Assembly (NCBI GenBank): GCA_003248805.1
Contig: QFQY01000020.1
Coordinates: 10,936 to 74,935, forward strand
Source: Chelatococcus sp.
GTDB lineage: Bacteria > Pseudomonadota > Alphaproteobacteria > Rhizobiales > Beijerinckiaceae
Direction: 5' to 3'
DNA: 64,000 nucleotides
Numbering within the stretch: position 1 is the first letter of the stretch; every line of letters starts with the position of its first letter. The notes beneath the pieces are model-generated. The model did no database searches and was not told the DNA's origin. It saw nothing but the letters and a program-made list of their open reading frames with translations. This document shows positions 26,952-35,534 of the stretch, one piece after another. The translations under genes and the position numbers were made by a program.

Positions 26952-29125
26952 GCCGGCACCTGTGCTGGCTGGGCGGGGGCTGCCTCGGTCTGGCGACGGC
27001 CGATACGGCGCTCGCCGACGAGGAGTTGGATGAGCCCGATGCCGAGCCCCATGAAGACGATCAGCACCGAGGAATAGGCGATGGCGAGGCCGAAATCGCC
27101 GGCCTCGACGCGCCCCACGATGTAGGACGTCGCGAGATCGTGGCGCGCGCTGACGAGGAAGATCACGGCGCTGACCGAGGTGATCGAGCGGACGAAGGAA
27201 TAGACGAGGCCGGCGACGATGGCCGGCCGGAGCAGCGGCAGGATGACCCGGCGCAGCGCCTGGGCGCTGGTCGCGCGCAGCGTCACCGCGCACTCGTCGA
27301 GGCTCTTGTCGATCTGGCTCATCGCCGCGACGCCGGCGCGGACCGAGACCGGCATGTTGCGGAAGACGAAGCAGAGCACGAGGATCGTGGCCGTGCCGGT
27401 GAGCTCGATCGGCGCCTGGTTGAAGGCCAGGATATAGCCGACGCCGATCACCGTCCCGGGGATGGCGAAGGACAGCATCGTCATGAACTCGAAGGCGGTC
27501 TGCCCCTTGAAGCGCTGCCGCACCAGGAGATAGGCGGTCAGCAGGCCCATGGCGGTGGTCAGCGGCGCCGAGACGGCCGCGATCTGCATCGTCGTGAAGA
27601 ACGAGTTCCAGGCCCGTCCCGACCAGACGATGCCGTGCTGGCCCCAGTCCACCGAGAAGCCGGCGATGTAGTGGCGCAGCGAGAAGGAGTTGTCCCGGCC
27701 CCAGTTGTTGACGAAGCCGCCCGCCAAAATGATCGCGTAGAGCAGGAAGGTGAAGGCGGCCCAGGGCAGGGCGGTGGCGTAGACGGTGATCCGGACGCCA
27801 CGGGGCAAGGGCGCAGGCAGGCCGGAATCGCCTTTGCCGGCGAGCGTGGTGTAGGACTTCTTCCCGAGCCAGAGGCGCTGCAGGTAGAAGGCGCCGATGC
27901 TGAGCGAGAGCAGGACGATGGCGAGCGCGGCCGCCCGGCCGGGATCGTTCTGCGCGCCGACGACCGCGAAGAAGATCTTCGTGGAGAGCACCTCGAAATT
28001 GCCGCCCAGCACCAGCGGATTGCCGAAATCGGCGAGGCTCTCGATGAAGGAGATCAGGAAGGCGTTGGCGAGGCCGGGGCGCAGCAGGGGCCAGGTCACG
28101 CGCCTGAAGGTCTGCCAGCGATCGGCGCGCAGCATCTGCGCCGCTTCCTCCATCGAGGGCGAGATGCCCTGCACGACGCCGATCAGCACCAGGAAGGCGA
28201 TCGGCGTGAAAGCGAGAACCTGCGTCAGCAGCACGCCGGGAAGACCATAGATCCAGCGCGTCGAGGTCAGGCCGAACCAGTCAGCCATCAGCAGCGTCGC
28301 GGTGCCGTTGCGGCCGAAGAGCAGGATGATGGCCAGGCCGATGACGAAGGGCGGCGTGATGACCGGCAGGACGGTGAGAAGCCGCAGCAGCTTCTTGAAG
28401 CGGAACGACGTCCGCAGGGCCAGCAGGGCAAATGAGAGGCCGAGCAGCGTCGTCAGGACGCCGGTGCAGACGGCGAGGAAGAGACTGTTCCAGAAGACGC
28501 CGCAGCGCGTGCCGCCGCTGACGCAGCCGAGATTCCAGATGTCGGGCGCGATCAGCCGCGTGGCGAAGGCGGCGGGGCTGATGCCGCCCTGCTCGGCCAC
28601 GGCCGCGGCGCTGAGGACGAAGGCGACCGGCAGGAAGACGAAGACCAGCGTCGCGCCGACCACGAAGCCCACCGAACGGCTCATGAAACGGTCGCCGCGG
28701 AAGATCCCCTGCCCCGCGAGGCCATCGGTGAGCTGGAAGAGCAGAGCCAGCGCGCTGAGGGCCGCGCCCAGGCCGAAGGGGGCCTGTCCGCCGGCATGGG
28801 GGACCATGGCCGCCAGCCAGGGCCAGGCGATGCCGGCCATGTCGAGCGCGAAGCCCTGCGCCGCGAGCCATGCGAGGCCGAGCACGGCCGCGACGGCGCT
28901 CGCCCGCGAGCCGGTGGCGATGCTCCCTGTCAGCCGGCTTGCGATCAGCGGGACGAGCAGGGCGCCGAGAACCGGCAGCAGCCAGAGGCTGCGGCCGGCC
29001 AGATTGAGCGCCAGCGCCGCGTTCCAGATGCCCTCGGCCGGGAAGCGGCCTGACGGCGCGTACCACGGCAGAACCGTATAGCCCGCGAGCCCGAGACCCG
29101 CCCAGAGAAGTTCCCCGCGCCGCAT
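26948..29125 (-). CDS. Double-length ABC transporter permease (FbpB-like)
   Basis: The protein has 725 residues, two permease units fused in one chain, with about 12-14 membrane segments. Two EAA-type coupling loops are visible: MEEAAQMLRADRWQTFRRV in the first half and LDECAVTLRATSAQALRRV in the second, each followed by P-L-L-R-P. This is the layout of FbpB and of 2-aminoethylphosphonate permeases. The N-terminal ~150 residues are additional hydrophobic segments not needed for a standard FbpB. It lies 5 bp after the binding-protein gene. Confidence 0.9.
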   Translation of the reverse strand: MRRGELLWAGLGLAGYTVLPWYAPSGRFPAEGIWNAALALNLAGRSLWLLPVLGALLVPLIASRLTGSIATGSRASAVAAVLGLAWLAAQGFALDMAGIAWPWLAAMVPHAGGQAPFGLGAALSALALLFQLTDGLAGQGIFRGDRFMSRSVGFVVGATLVFVFLPVAFVLSAAAVAEQGGISPAAFATRLIAPDIWNLGCVSGGTRCGVFWNSLFLAVCTGVLTTLLGLSFALLALRTSFRFKKLLRLLTVLPVITPPFVIGLAIILLFGRNGTATLLMADWFGLTSTRWIYGLPGVLLTQVLAFTPIAFLVLIGVVQGISPSMEEAAQMLRADRWQTFRRVTWPLLRPGLANAFLISFIESLADFGNPLVLGGNFEVLSTKIFFAVVGAQNDPGRAAALAIVLLSLSIGAFYLQRLWLGKKSYTTLAGKGDSGLPAPLPRGVRITVYATALPWAAFTFLLYAIILAGGFVNNWGRDNSFSLRHYIAGFSVDWGQHGIVWSGRAWNSFFTTMQIAAVSAPLTTAMGLLTAYLLVRQRFKGQTAFEFMTMLSFAIPGTVIGVGYILAFNQAPIELTGTATILVLCFVFRNMPVSVRAGVAAMSQIDKSLDECAVTLRATSAQALRRVILPLLRPAIVAGLVYSFVRSITSVSAVIFLVSARHDLATSYIVGRVEAGDFGLAIAYSSVLIVFMGLGIGLIQLLVGERRIGRRQTEAAPAQPAQVPA

Positions 29126-29130
29126 GCCGG

Positions 29131-30159
29131 TCAGCGCTTGCTGCCGATTTCGGCGTCCCAGCGGGTCAGCAGGCGCTTGCGTTCCTGCGTGCTGCCGAAC
29201 TTCCGGAAGTCGTAGTCGATCAGCTTGACGTTATCGAGATTGGGGGCCTCGGGCGGCATCTTCGCGTCGCGGTTCGAGGGAGCCTGATAGCTCTTGGCCT
29301 CGATCGAGAGCTCCTGTGCGGGCGCGGTCAGCGCCCAGTCGTAGAAGGCCTTCGCCGCCTTTGGGTTCGGGGCGCCCTTGATCAGCGACATCGAGCCGAT
29401 CTCGTAGCCCGTGCCCTCGCAGGGAGCGACGACCTTGACCGGGAACTTGTTGAGGACGTGGATGACGCCGAGCGCGAGGAAGGACATGCCGACCGTCGTC
29501 TCGCCGCGCGAGGCGGCCGAGGCCGGCGCGCCGCCCGACTTGGTGTACTGGTTGATGTTGGCGTTGAGCTTGCGCAGGTAGTCGAAGGCCGGCTCCTCGC
29601 CGAGCAGCTGCACCAGCGTCGCCAGCGCCGTATAGGCCGCACCCGAGGAATTCGGGTTGGCCATCTGCACCTCGTCCTTGAACTCGGGCTTGATCAGGTC
29701 GGCCCAGCAGGCGGGCGGCGCCAGCTTCTTCTTGTCGACGAGTTCCGTGTTGTAGAGGAAGCCCAGCGCGTTGGCGTAGATGCCGACCGTGCGGAAGCCG
29801 GACTGGTCGGCCTGCGTGCGCGCCCAGGGATGCAGCTTGTCCAGCATCGGCGACCTGTAGACTTCGGTCAGCCCTTCCTCCGCCGCCTGCAGATGCGGAT
29901 CGCCGGTGCCGGCCCACCAGATGTCGGCGCGCGGGTTGCGGGCCTCGGCGCGAATCTGCGCCAGGATCTCGCCCGAGCTCTTGCGGATCATCGCGACGTC
30001 GATGCCGGCCGCCTTCTTGAAGCCGACGGCCATGACCTGACACTGCTCCTCCTCGGCCCCGCAATAGACGGAGATGGTTTCGGCGCGCGCGGCCGCACCG
30101 GCGACGAGGACGCTCGCCGCCGTCAGCGCGAGGCGGAGGGAGAACTTGATCGAGATCAT
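29131..30159 (-). CDS. ABC transporter substrate-binding protein (Fbp/AfuA-like), paralog 1
   Basis: The protein has 342 residues with a Sec signal peptide (about 1-26, cut before ETISVYCG). It is a type II periplasmic binding fold with the family patterns IWWAGTGDPHLQAAEEG, ANPNSSGAAYTALATLVQLLGEE and APCEGTGYEIGSMSLIKGAPN. It is clearly paralogous to the gene just upstream (30227-31255): same length and long identical stretches. The FbpA iron-binding tyrosine pair is not obvious, so the ligand may be an organic phosphate or phosphonate rather than iron. The two copies may bind different ligands or act as a heteromer for one permease. Confidence 0.85.
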   Translation of the reverse strand: MISIKFSLRLALTAASVLVAGAAARAETISVYCGAEEEQCQVMAVGFKKAAGIDVAMIRKSSGEILAQIRAEARNPRADIWWAGTGDPHLQAAEEGLTEVYRSPMLDKLHPWARTQADQSGFRTVGIYANALGFLYNTELVDKKKLAPPACWADLIKPEFKDEVQMANPNSSGAAYTALATLVQLLGEEPAFDYLRKLNANINQYTKSGGAPASAASRGETTVGMSFLALGVIHVLNKFPVKVVAPCEGTGYEIGSMSLIKGAPNPKAAKAFYDWALTAPAQELSIEAKSYQAPSNRDAKMPPEAPNLDNVKLIDYDFRKFGSTQERKRLLTRWDAEIGSKR

Positions 30160-30197
30160 GTGCTGACGCCTGTCTGGAATGGGAATGGCCGTTGCCG

Positions 30198-30216
30198 GCC
30201 GGCCTCGGCGGCCGGC
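30198..30216. other. Intercistronic stem-loop between the two binding-protein genes
   Basis: A 7-bp GC-only stem (30198-30204 with 30210-30216) with a 5-base loop lies in the 67-bp gap between the paralogs. It may set their relative expression or mRNA stability; there is no T-run. Confidence 0.45.
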
Positions 30217-30226
30217 GCGTGGAGGA

Positions 30227-31255
30227 TCACTTGGCGCCGATCTCGCTGGTCCAGCGAGCGAGGATGCGGGTGCGCTCCTGCGCGCTGCCGTATTTCTTGA
30301 AATCGTAGTCGATCAGCTTGACCGACTCGATGCCCGGAGCCTCCTTCGCCAGCGGCGCCTTGGCGTTCGAGGGCACCTGTAGGCTCGTCTTCGTCTCGGG
30401 GCCGATGCGCTGCGCCTCTTCCGAGAGCGCCCAGTCGTACCATTTGCGCGCGGCCGCCGGATTCGGTCCGCCCTTGATCAGCGACATCGAGCCGATCTCG
30501 TAGCCGGTGCCCTCGCAGGGGGCGAAGGCCTTGGTCGGGAAGCCGTTCATGCCCTGCGTCACGGCATCGTCCATGAAGACGATGCCGATCGCCGTCTCGC
30601 CGCGGCCGGTGGCCGTGGCGGGGGCGGCGCCCGACTTGGTGTACTGGTTCACATTGGCGTGGAGCTGCGCGAGATATTTGAACGCCGGCTCCTCGCCGAA
30701 GAGCTGGATCACCGTCGCGAAGGTCGTATAGGCCGTGCCGGAGGAGTTCGGATTGGCGATCTGGATCTCGCCCTTGTATTCGGGCTTGATCAGGTCGGCC
30801 CAGCAGGCCGGGGCCGGAAGCTTCTTCCTGGCGAGAACCTCGGTGTTGTAGACGACCCCGAGCGCACCGGCATAGATTCCGATCGTCTTGTCGTCGGTCT
30901 GCTTCGCGGGCATCAGCGCCCAGGGGCGCAGTTCCGACTGGCGCGGCGAGACGTAAGACTCGCTGAGTCCCTCCTCCGCCGCCTGCAGATGCGGATCGCC
31001 GGTGCCGCCCCACCAGACGTCGCCCTTGGGATTGCGTGTCTCGGCGCGGATCTGCGCCAGGGTCTCGCCGCCGCTCTTGCGGGTCATGGCGACATCGATG
31101 CCGGTCGCCTTGGTGAAGGCGCTGGTCATCGCCTTGCACCAGTCCTCCTGCGCTCCGCAATAGAGGACGAGACTCTCGGCATTGGCCGCCTGGGCGAGAC
31201 CGGACAAGGCCAGCGCGAGCGCCGGCGCGCGCCACTTCGACATGCTGCGGACCAT
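30227..31255 (-). CDS. ABC transporter substrate-binding protein (Fbp/AfuA-like), paralog 2
   Basis: From ATG 31255 the protein has 342 residues. A signal peptide of ~28 residues ends near A-N-A-E-S. It shares VWWGGTGDPHLQAAEEGLSE, ANPNSSGTAYTTFATVIQL and APCEGTGYEIGSMSLIKGGPN with paralog 1. It is the first gene of the leftward transporter-kinase operon. GAGGGGA upstream supports the ATG at 31255 over the ATG at 31243; the open frame further back to 31396 reads through the AT-rich promoter region and is rejected. Confidence 0.87.
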   Translation of the reverse strand: MVRSMSKWRAPALALALSGLAQAANAESLVLYCGAQEDWCKAMTSAFTKATGIDVAMTRKSGGETLAQIRAETRNPKGDVWWGGTGDPHLQAAEEGLSESYVSPRQSELRPWALMPAKQTDDKTIGIYAGALGVVYNTEVLARKKLPAPACWADLIKPEYKGEIQIANPNSSGTAYTTFATVIQLFGEEPAFKYLAQLHANVNQYTKSGAAPATATGRGETAIGIVFMDDAVTQGMNGFPTKAFAPCEGTGYEIGSMSLIKGGPNPAAARKWYDWALSEEAQRIGPETKTSLQVPSNAKAPLAKEAPGIESVKLIDYDFKKYGSAQERTRILARWTSEIGAK

Positions 31256-31340
31256 CGGCAGTTCCCCTCGATCATTCGATCTTTGGGGCAAGCATGATAT
31301 CGCTGCATTAATGGCGTATTTCATCACGATTACTATTCTC

Positions 31341-31355
31341 GTTAACATTGTTAAC
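31341..31355. promoter_or_regulatory. Operator-like dyad in the divergent promoter region
   Basis: GTTAAC-ATT-GTTAAC is a 15-bp sequence made of two self-complementary hexamers in an unusually AT-rich patch (about 31310-31380) between the binding-protein gene and the amino-sugar operon. Location and symmetry suggest a repressor or activator site. No regulator gene of the nag type is in the window. Confidence 0.45.
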
Positions 31356-31454
31356 TTGAGCGATGGCTTGAAATTGTTGTGACGACGGAGGATCATCGTA
31401 GATCAGCGCCCGCTCCGAACCGGACCGCGCGATCAGCCGAAGGTTTGCCCGATC

Positions 31455-32489
31455 ATGACTGCCGACTGCCCCGCGGGCCAGCATATGCGCGCCGAAACGG
31501 CGGAGATTCCGGCGTCCGTAGCCCGGCTGCTCGCACTCTCGGCAGGGCAGATCACCGAGGCCGGCGCCTTGCTGCGGAATCTCGACCCGCGGTTGGTGGT
31601 GACCGTGGCCAGGGGCTCCTCGGACAATGTCGCGAGCCTGTTCAAATATGCCTGCGAGATCACGGCGGGCATCCCGGTCGCCTCCGTTGGGCCGTCGATC
31701 GCGTCGATCTACGGCCGCAGCCTGCGTCTCGACGGCGCGGCGCTGCTGACGGTTTCGCAGGCGGGGCGGAGTCCGGACCTTCTCGCCAGCCTCGCGGCCG
31801 CCCGCGCGGGCGGCGCCCGCAGCGTCGGCCTCGTCAATACGGACGGCTCGCCCGTGATGCGCGCCGTCGACGTCGCGGTTCCGGTGCAGGCGGGGCGCGA
31901 GCTCTCGGTCGCAGCGACGAAGAGCTTCGTGGCGTCTGCCGTGGCCGCCCTCGCGATCCTCGCCGCGTGGCAGGAGGACACGGTGCTGACGGAGGCGCTG
32001 AGCCGGCTTCCCGAGGCGCTCGAGGCTGCCCTCGCGGTCGATCCGGCCCCGGCGATCGCCGCCCTGCGGCAGGCGTCGTCGATCTATGTGCTCGGGCGCG
32101 GCCCCGGCTTCGCGATGGCGCAGGAGGCGTCGCTGAAGTTCAAGGAGACCTGCGGCATCCATGCGGAGTCCTTCTCCAGCGCGGAGGTTCATCACGGCCC
32201 CGCCTCGCTGGTGGCCGGCGCCTTCCCCGTGGTGGCGTTCCTGACCGAGGACGAGGCGGCGCCGGGCATCCGCGAGACCATCCGGACCTTGGCGGGGCGG
32301 GGCGCGAACATGCTGACGCTCGGTTTCGGGCCCGATGCCCTTTTGCGCGTTCCCGACCCCGGTCACCGGCTGACGCAGCCGGTCGTCCTGATCGCGGCCT
32401 TCTACCGCGTCGCGCTGGAACTCGCCCTCGCGCGCGGCCTCGATCCGGATCGGCCTCCCTTCCTGCTCAAGGCGACGGACACGGTCTGA
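31455..32489 (+). CDS. SIS-domain sugar-phosphate deaminase/isomerase (NagB-II/GlmS-isomerase type)
   Basis: The protein has 344 residues with two SIS domains. The first has VARGSSDNVASLFKYACEI and SQAGRSPDLLASLAAARAGG; AGRELSVAATKSF corresponds to the AG-E-x-x-VA-S-TK segment of GlmS isomerase. The second has LGRGPGFAMAQEASLKFKET and AESFSSAEVHHGP. There is no glutaminase domain, so it is not a full GlmS. With NagA two genes downstream it probably deaminates glucosamine-6-phosphate to fructose-6-phosphate. A second in-frame ATG lies at 31488. It is the first gene of a tight four-gene operon. Confidence 0.85.
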   Translation: MTADCPAGQHMRAETAEIPASVARLLALSAGQITEAGALLRNLDPRLVVTVARGSSDNVASLFKYACEITAGIPVASVGPSIASIYGRSLRLDGAALLTVSQAGRSPDLLASLAAARAGGARSVGLVNTDGSPVMRAVDVAVPVQAGRELSVAATKSFVASAVAALAILAAWQEDTVLTEALSRLPEALEAALAVDPAPAIAALRQASSIYVLGRGPGFAMAQEASLKFKETCGIHAESFSSAEVHHGPASLVAGAFPVVAFLTEDEAAPGIRETIRTLAGRGANMLTLGFGPDALLRVPDPGHRLTQPVVLIAAFYRVALELALARGLDPDRPPFLLKATDTV

Positions 32490-32491
32490 TC

Positions 32492-33352
32492 ATGTCCGGC
32501 CCGGCCCCGAGCCTGTCGCTTACGGTCTTTGCCGTGGTGCTGGCCAGCGCGCTGCTCCATGCCGGCTGGAACGCCTTCGTGCGCGCCGCTCCCGACAAGC
32601 TGAGGGGCATGGCGGTAATGTCCATGGGCGGCTCGGCGCTCTGCGCGCTCGCGCTGCCCTTCGTGGCCGTGCCTCCGGCCGAGGTCTGGCCCTGGCTCGG
32701 GATCGGCTTCGTCGGCAGCCTGTCGACACAGGCGCTGATCGCTCAAGCCTATGCGCGCGGCGAGCTCTCGGTCGCCTATCCGCTTCAGCGGGGCCTGGCC
32801 CCCATCGCCGTGACGACGGGCTCGGCGGCGCTCTTTGCCGAACTGCCGGGGCCGGTGGGGTTCGCCGGCATCGGCGCGATCTGCTGCGGCGTCGCGGTGC
32901 TGGCGTTCCGGGGGCTGGGACCGTCCACGGCCCGCGCGCCCATCCTGGGCGTGGCGCTGCTGGCGGCGCTGCTGACGGCGCTCTACACGCTCGCCAATGC
33001 GAAGGGCGCGCGGTTGAGCGTATCGGCCTTCGACTATGCGATCTGGGCCTCGGTGCCGAACGGGGCCGCCTGGGCGGTCGTGATGGCGATGGCGGGACGA
33101 AAGCCGCTGCGCCTGCTGCGGGAGGACTGGATTCACGCGGCCGGCAGCGGCACTGTCACGACTCTCGCCTTCATTCTGCTGCTCTGGGCCTCGCGGCACG
33201 CGCCGGTCGCGATGGTCTCCGCCCTGCGCGAGACCAGCATCCTGTTCGGCTTGCTGATCGCATGGTTGTTCCTCGGCGAAAGGCTGGGAGCGGCCCGTTG
33301 GACGGCCGCCGGCTTCATCCTGTGCGGCGTCGTGCTCCTGAGGTTCTCCTGA
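32492..33352 (+). CDS. EamA/DMT-family transporter
   Basis: From ATG 32492 (2 bp after the previous stop) the protein has 286 residues and about ten membrane segments arranged as two EamA halves. Typical sequences are HAGWNAFVRAAPDK at the first loop, YPLQRGLAPIAV and the C-terminal ETSILFGLLIAWLFLGERLG. DMT proteins move small metabolites; in this operon it may carry an amino sugar or its derivative, which is inference. The frame is open upstream through the deaminase gene in another frame and is not used. The stop overlaps the nagA start. Confidence 0.88.
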   Translation: MSGPAPSLSLTVFAVVLASALLHAGWNAFVRAAPDKLRGMAVMSMGGSALCALALPFVAVPPAEVWPWLGIGFVGSLSTQALIAQAYARGELSVAYPLQRGLAPIAVTTGSAALFAELPGPVGFAGIGAICCGVAVLAFRGLGPSTARAPILGVALLAALLTALYTLANAKGARLSVSAFDYAIWASVPNGAAWAVVMAMAGRKPLRLLREDWIHAAGSGTVTTLAFILLLWASRHAPVAMVSALRETSILFGLLIAWLFLGERLGAARWTAAGFILCGVVLLRFS

Positions 33353-34587
33353 TGATGGCGGCGGACGACCAGGCCCCGGAGGGCCTCGATGAACGGAGCG
33401 CTCCGGAGCCGCGCCCGTGGTGGCTGGCACCGACGTGTCTCTTCGACGGCCGCGAGCGCAGGGCCGGCGTCGCCCTGAGGATCGAGGCCGGCCTGATCGC
33501 GGCCGTGGCCCCGGTCGCCGACATCGGCGCCGACGACCGTGTCGTGACCTCTCCGCTCATGGCCTGCCCCGGATTCGTCGATCTGCAGGTCAATGGTGGC
33601 GGTGGGGCGCTGTTCAACAACGATCCGTCGCCGGCGACGCTCGCCACCATCGGCGCCGCGCACCGGCGCCTCGGCACGACCTCATGGTTCGCGACCTTCA
33701 TCACCGACAGCGCCGACGCGCTGGACCGGGCGGTCGATGCGGTCATCGCCAACCGCGGGCGGCATGGCGTCGCGGGAGTGCATATCGAGGGGCCCCATAT
33801 CAGCCTCGAGCGGCGCGGCACCCATGCGGCCCGTCACATCCGCCCCTTCGACGAGCGCACGCTGGCGAATCTCCAGAGGCTGCGGTCTTCCGGGATCGCC
33901 ACCATGCTGACAGTCGCCCCCGAACGGCTCGCGAGCGGCACGATCGCGAGGCTGACCGAGATGGGCGTTCTCGTCTCGGCCGGTCACAGCGCGGCGACCG
34001 GCGAACAGGTCGAGGCGGCGGTCGCCGAGGGCCTGCGCTGCTTCACCCATCTGCACAATGCGATGAGCCCGATGACGGCGCGGGAGCCGGGCGTCGTCGG
34101 CGCGGCGCTGGCCAGCGATGCGTGGTGCGGCCTCATCGCCGATGGCCACCATGTCTGCGATACGACGGTCGCGCTCTCCCTGCGGGCGCGGCGTCGGCCG
34201 GACCGGACCTTTCTCGTCTCCGATGCGATGGCGACGGTCGGCGGTCCCGACGCATTCGAACTCTACGGCCGCAGGATCGAGGTTTCGGGCGGGCGCCTCG
34301 TCAATTCCGAGGGCGCGCTCGCGGGCGCCCATCTCGATATGGCCACGGCCGTCCGGTATCTCGTGAACCGCGTCGGCGTCGGTGTCGAAGCGGCGCTGGC
34401 CATGGCCTCCTGCATCCCGGCCGGGGCTGCGGACCTCGATGCGGAGATCGGAGGCCTGACGGTCGGTCGAAAGGCGGACATCCTGCTCCTCGACGATCTG
34501 CTGGAGGTCCGGGCCGTCTTCTTCGACGGCGCCGCGGTCGAGATGGCGCCGGGCGGTGAACGCACAGCCGGAGTGTCCGGATCGTGA
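33352..34587 (+). CDS. nagA: N-acetylglucosamine-6-phosphate deacetylase
   Basis: From ATG 33352 the protein has 411 residues; a second ATG follows at 33355. Amidohydrolase markers are present: GFVDLQVNGGGG, the metal-ligand Glu in HIEGPHI, VSAGHSAAT, FTHLHNAMSPM, LIADGHHV and the catalytic Asp in LVSDAM. It releases acetate from GlcNAc-6-P, and the product is the expected substrate of the SIS enzyme encoded first in the operon. The N-terminal ~30 residues are extra. The stop overlaps the GTG of the Nudix gene. Confidence 0.94.
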   Translation: MMAADDQAPEGLDERSAPEPRPWWLAPTCLFDGRERRAGVALRIEAGLIAAVAPVADIGADDRVVTSPLMACPGFVDLQVNGGGGALFNNDPSPATLATIGAAHRRLGTTSWFATFITDSADALDRAVDAVIANRGRHGVAGVHIEGPHISLERRGTHAARHIRPFDERTLANLQRLRSSGIATMLTVAPERLASGTIARLTEMGVLVSAGHSAATGEQVEAAVAEGLRCFTHLHNAMSPMTAREPGVVGAALASDAWCGLIADGHHVCDTTVALSLRARRRPDRTFLVSDAMATVGGPDAFELYGRRIEVSGGRLVNSEGALAGAHLDMATAVRYLVNRVGVGVEAALAMASCIPAGAADLDAEIGGLTVGRKADILLLDDLLEVRAVFFDGAAVEMAPGGERTAGVSGS

Positions 34588-35018
34588 AAAAGGCGAAACG
34601 CTCGGTCGCGAAGCCCCTTGCGCAGGTCGGTGCCTTGCCCGTCCGGCAGCACGACGACGGGCAATACCGGATCCTTCTCGTCACGACCAGGACCACCGGA
34701 CGCTGGACGATCCCGAAAGGCTGGCCGATCAAGGGACGGAAAGCTCACGAGGCGGCGGCGCAGGAGGCGATGGAGGAGGCGGGCGTCAGCGGGACCGCGA
34801 GAAAGCGCGCCGTCGCGCAATACCTCTACTGGAAGCGCATGGACGACCATTTCGTGCTCTGCCGCGTGAAGATCTACACGATCCTCGTCACGACCGAGCA
34901 TGACGCCTGGCCGGAACAGCTGGAAAGGCGTCGCTTCTGGTTCTTGCCGGCAGACGCCGCCGACATCGTCGAGGAGCCCGGGCTGAAGAAGGTGCTGGCG
35001 AGCCTGTCGACCTCATAG
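34584..35018 (+). CDS. Nudix hydrolase
   Basis: The protein has 144 residues starting at GTG 34584. The Nudix box is recognisable after PKGWPIKG and ends QEAMEEAGV, but the first Glu of G-x5-E is Arg and the Arg of R-E-x-x-E-E is Gln, while the metal-binding E-x-x-E-E remains. This variant is common in a Rhizobiales subgroup resembling diphosphoinositol/diadenosine polyphosphate hydrolases. The coupling to nagA (4-bp overlap) looks operonic, but a role in amino-sugar metabolism is not evident. Confidence 0.85.
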   Translation: MKKAKRSVAKPLAQVGALPVRQHDDGQYRILLVTTRTTGRWTIPKGWPIKGRKAHEAAAQEAMEEAGVSGTARKRAVAQYLYWKRMDDHFVLCRVKIYTILVTTEHDAWPEQLERRRFWFLPADAADIVEEPGLKKVLASLSTS

Positions 35019-35168
35019 ATCGCCGCGCACCCCTCCGGCCGCGCCGGCGGTGATCCAGGGGCCTGTGATCGCGGCATGATATCGAGCGCTGACGGCGAGT
35101 CCCCGCGACCTGCCGCAGGAATCATCGCATGACAGAAGCGATGCGCCATTCGGCCGTCATCGAAAAAC

Positions 35169-35243
35169 TGGAGCGGGCGATCGGGATCGAACCGACGACA
35201 TTCAGCTTGGGAAGCTGACGTTCTACCACTGAACTACGCCCGC
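35169..35243 (-). tRNA. tRNA-Gly(CCC)
   Basis: Read on the minus strand, the acceptor stem GCGGGCG pairs with CGCCCGC, followed by discriminator T and an encoded CCA (35169-35171). The D-arm region is TAGTTCAGTGGTAGAA, the anticodon stem TCAGC/GCTGA encloses loop TTCCCAA (anticodon CCC), and the T-loop is GGTTCGATCC. All arms pair, so it should be functional. The flanks 35019-35168 and 35244-35534 hold no convincing gene. Confidence 0.95.
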
Positions 35244-35534
35244 AGCCGTCGGAATCGGCCTGACCGTTCTCCGAGGGCAGGCGTTCTTAGCCGCTTCCCG
35301 GCGCGATGTCATCGGGGAATTGCAGCCCTCGCTGCAGGTTCCGGAACGGCGGCCTCGATCGCGAAGATGCCTGGAGCGCCCGCCCTGGTCGTCCGAGGTG
35401 CCGATGGCGCCGTCGGGAGCGTCGCGCTCGGCGGTCTCAATCTTCGTTCTTGCCCCGGCTTTCCCGACAACGGCACCCCGCTTCTCGCAGCCGCCGCTCC
35501 AAGCGCGACAGAAGACCGCTTCCTGCTCGAAGCC

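Noticed and set aside
35244..35534. Second RNA gene or small protein next to tRNA-Gly
   Set aside because: No cloverleaf, no conserved coding pattern and no ribosome binding site found; left as non-coding.
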